NCBI GenBank assembly: GCA_938092125.1
Contig: CALKMQ010000028.1
Coordinates: forward strand, 1 to 8,049
DNA: 8,049 bases
From: an uncultured bacterium
GTDB taxonomy: Bacteria > Fidelibacterota > Marinisomatia > Marinisomatales > UBA1611
Direction: 5' to 3'
Translations under genes and position numbers: made by a program
Notes under the pieces: model-generated
The model's database searches: none
What the model was told of the DNA's origin: nothing
What the model saw: the letters and a program-made list of their open reading frames with translations, nothing else
Shown: piece after piece, positions 7,777-8,049 of the stretch
Numbering within the stretch: position 1 is the first letter of the stretch
Layout: every line of letters begins with the position of its first letter

Positions 7777-8049
7777 TTATTTCAATAGCATCACTTTTTG
7801 AGTCAACTGCTTAGATCCATTTAACAGGTGAACAAAATACATACCAGAAGATAAACTAGCAGCATTCCATTGTATGTTATTCAGACCTGACTGGTAGAGC
7901 TTAGAATCAATCGCTTCTACTAATTTTCCATTTATATCATAGATTTTAAGTGAAATATTCGATGGCGTATTTAATATGAATGACAAATTGGTAACCGGGT
8001 TAAAAGGATTTGGATAGGCTGCACGCAAACTAAAATCATTTACTACAAT
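7777..8049 (-). CDS. C-terminal end of a secreted protein with Por/T9SS-type sorting domain (5' end outside window)
   Basis: The frame is open from the window edge at 8049 down to the TAA at 7777-7779, giving the last 90 residues of a protein whose start is off the window. A TTG at 8028 could be mistaken for a start, but the frame stays open upstream (IVVNDFSLRAAYPNPFNP), and the visible part is only a terminal domain. The domain is a textbook type IX secretion C-terminal sorting domain: AYPNPFNPVT, then ISLKIYDINGKLVEAI, QWNAASLSSGMYFVHL, and a basic tail KVMLLK. Such domains direct a folded protein across the outer membrane through the T9SS and are usually cleaved as it is attached to the surface. 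The passenger and its activity cannot be known from this window. It is the first visible gene of the co-directional series, with a 13-nt gap to the next start. Confidence 0.9.
   Translation of the reverse strand: MVVNDFSLRAAYPNPFNPVTNLSFILNTPSNISLKIYDINGKLVEAIDSKLYQSGLNNIQWNAASLSSGMYFVHLLNGSKQLTQKVMLLK

Noticed and set aside
8026..8028. TTG as start of an 83-residue stand-alone protein.
   Set aside because: The frame continues open to the window edge and the product is a C-terminal sorting domain, so this is the tail of a larger truncated gene.

Overview
The window is an AT-rich stretch (about one-third G+C by eye) with six protein-coding genes, all on the minus strand and packed almost without gaps. 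In the direction of transcription, from high to low coordinates, they are: (1) the last 90 residues of a large secreted protein, ending in a Por/T9SS-type C-terminal sorting domain with the PNPFNP motif; (2) a 691-aa secreted multidomain protein (lamin-tail domain, Ig-like region, two OB-like regions, FlgD-like/CTD-like end); (3) a 302-aa PorV/PorQ-like outer-membrane barrel; (4) an 822-aa protein with periplasmic helix-hairpin-helix modules followed by a large outer-membrane beta-barrel; (5) a 436-aa FadL/OmpP1-like outer-membrane barrel; (6) the first 333 residues of a UshA/5'-nucleotidase-family metallophosphatase, cut by the window edge.

The sorting domain, the PorV-like protein, the HhH-barrel family and the near absence of Shine-Dalgarno sequences point to the FCB superphylum (Bacteroidota, Ignavibacteria, Marinimicrobia and relatives). 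AT-richness and the 'AYPNPFNPVT' style suggest an uncultured marine lineage such as Marinimicrobia (SAR406). This is inference from protein style; no marker gene is present.

The five junctions are a 13-nt gap, an 11-nt overlap, a 1-nt TAATG overlap, an 11-nt overlap and a 22-nt gap. This is the layout of a single operon whose promoter and terminator both lie outside the window. There are no RNA genes, mobile elements, CRISPR arrays or non-coding stretches of note.

Every product appears to be exported: four full genes and the partial gene 6 have signal peptides, and gene 1 carries an export tag. Several modules (HhH, OB-like folds, lamin-tail domain, nucleotidase fold) belong to families often linked to nucleic acids or nucleotides, so a cell-surface system that binds or imports extracellular DNA or nucleotides is a reasonable but unproven hypothesis. 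The most striking observation is that the nucleotidase-like protein has lost five of its seven expected metal ligands and the catalytic histidine while keeping the surrounding family sequence, so it is probably a pseudoenzyme with a binding role.
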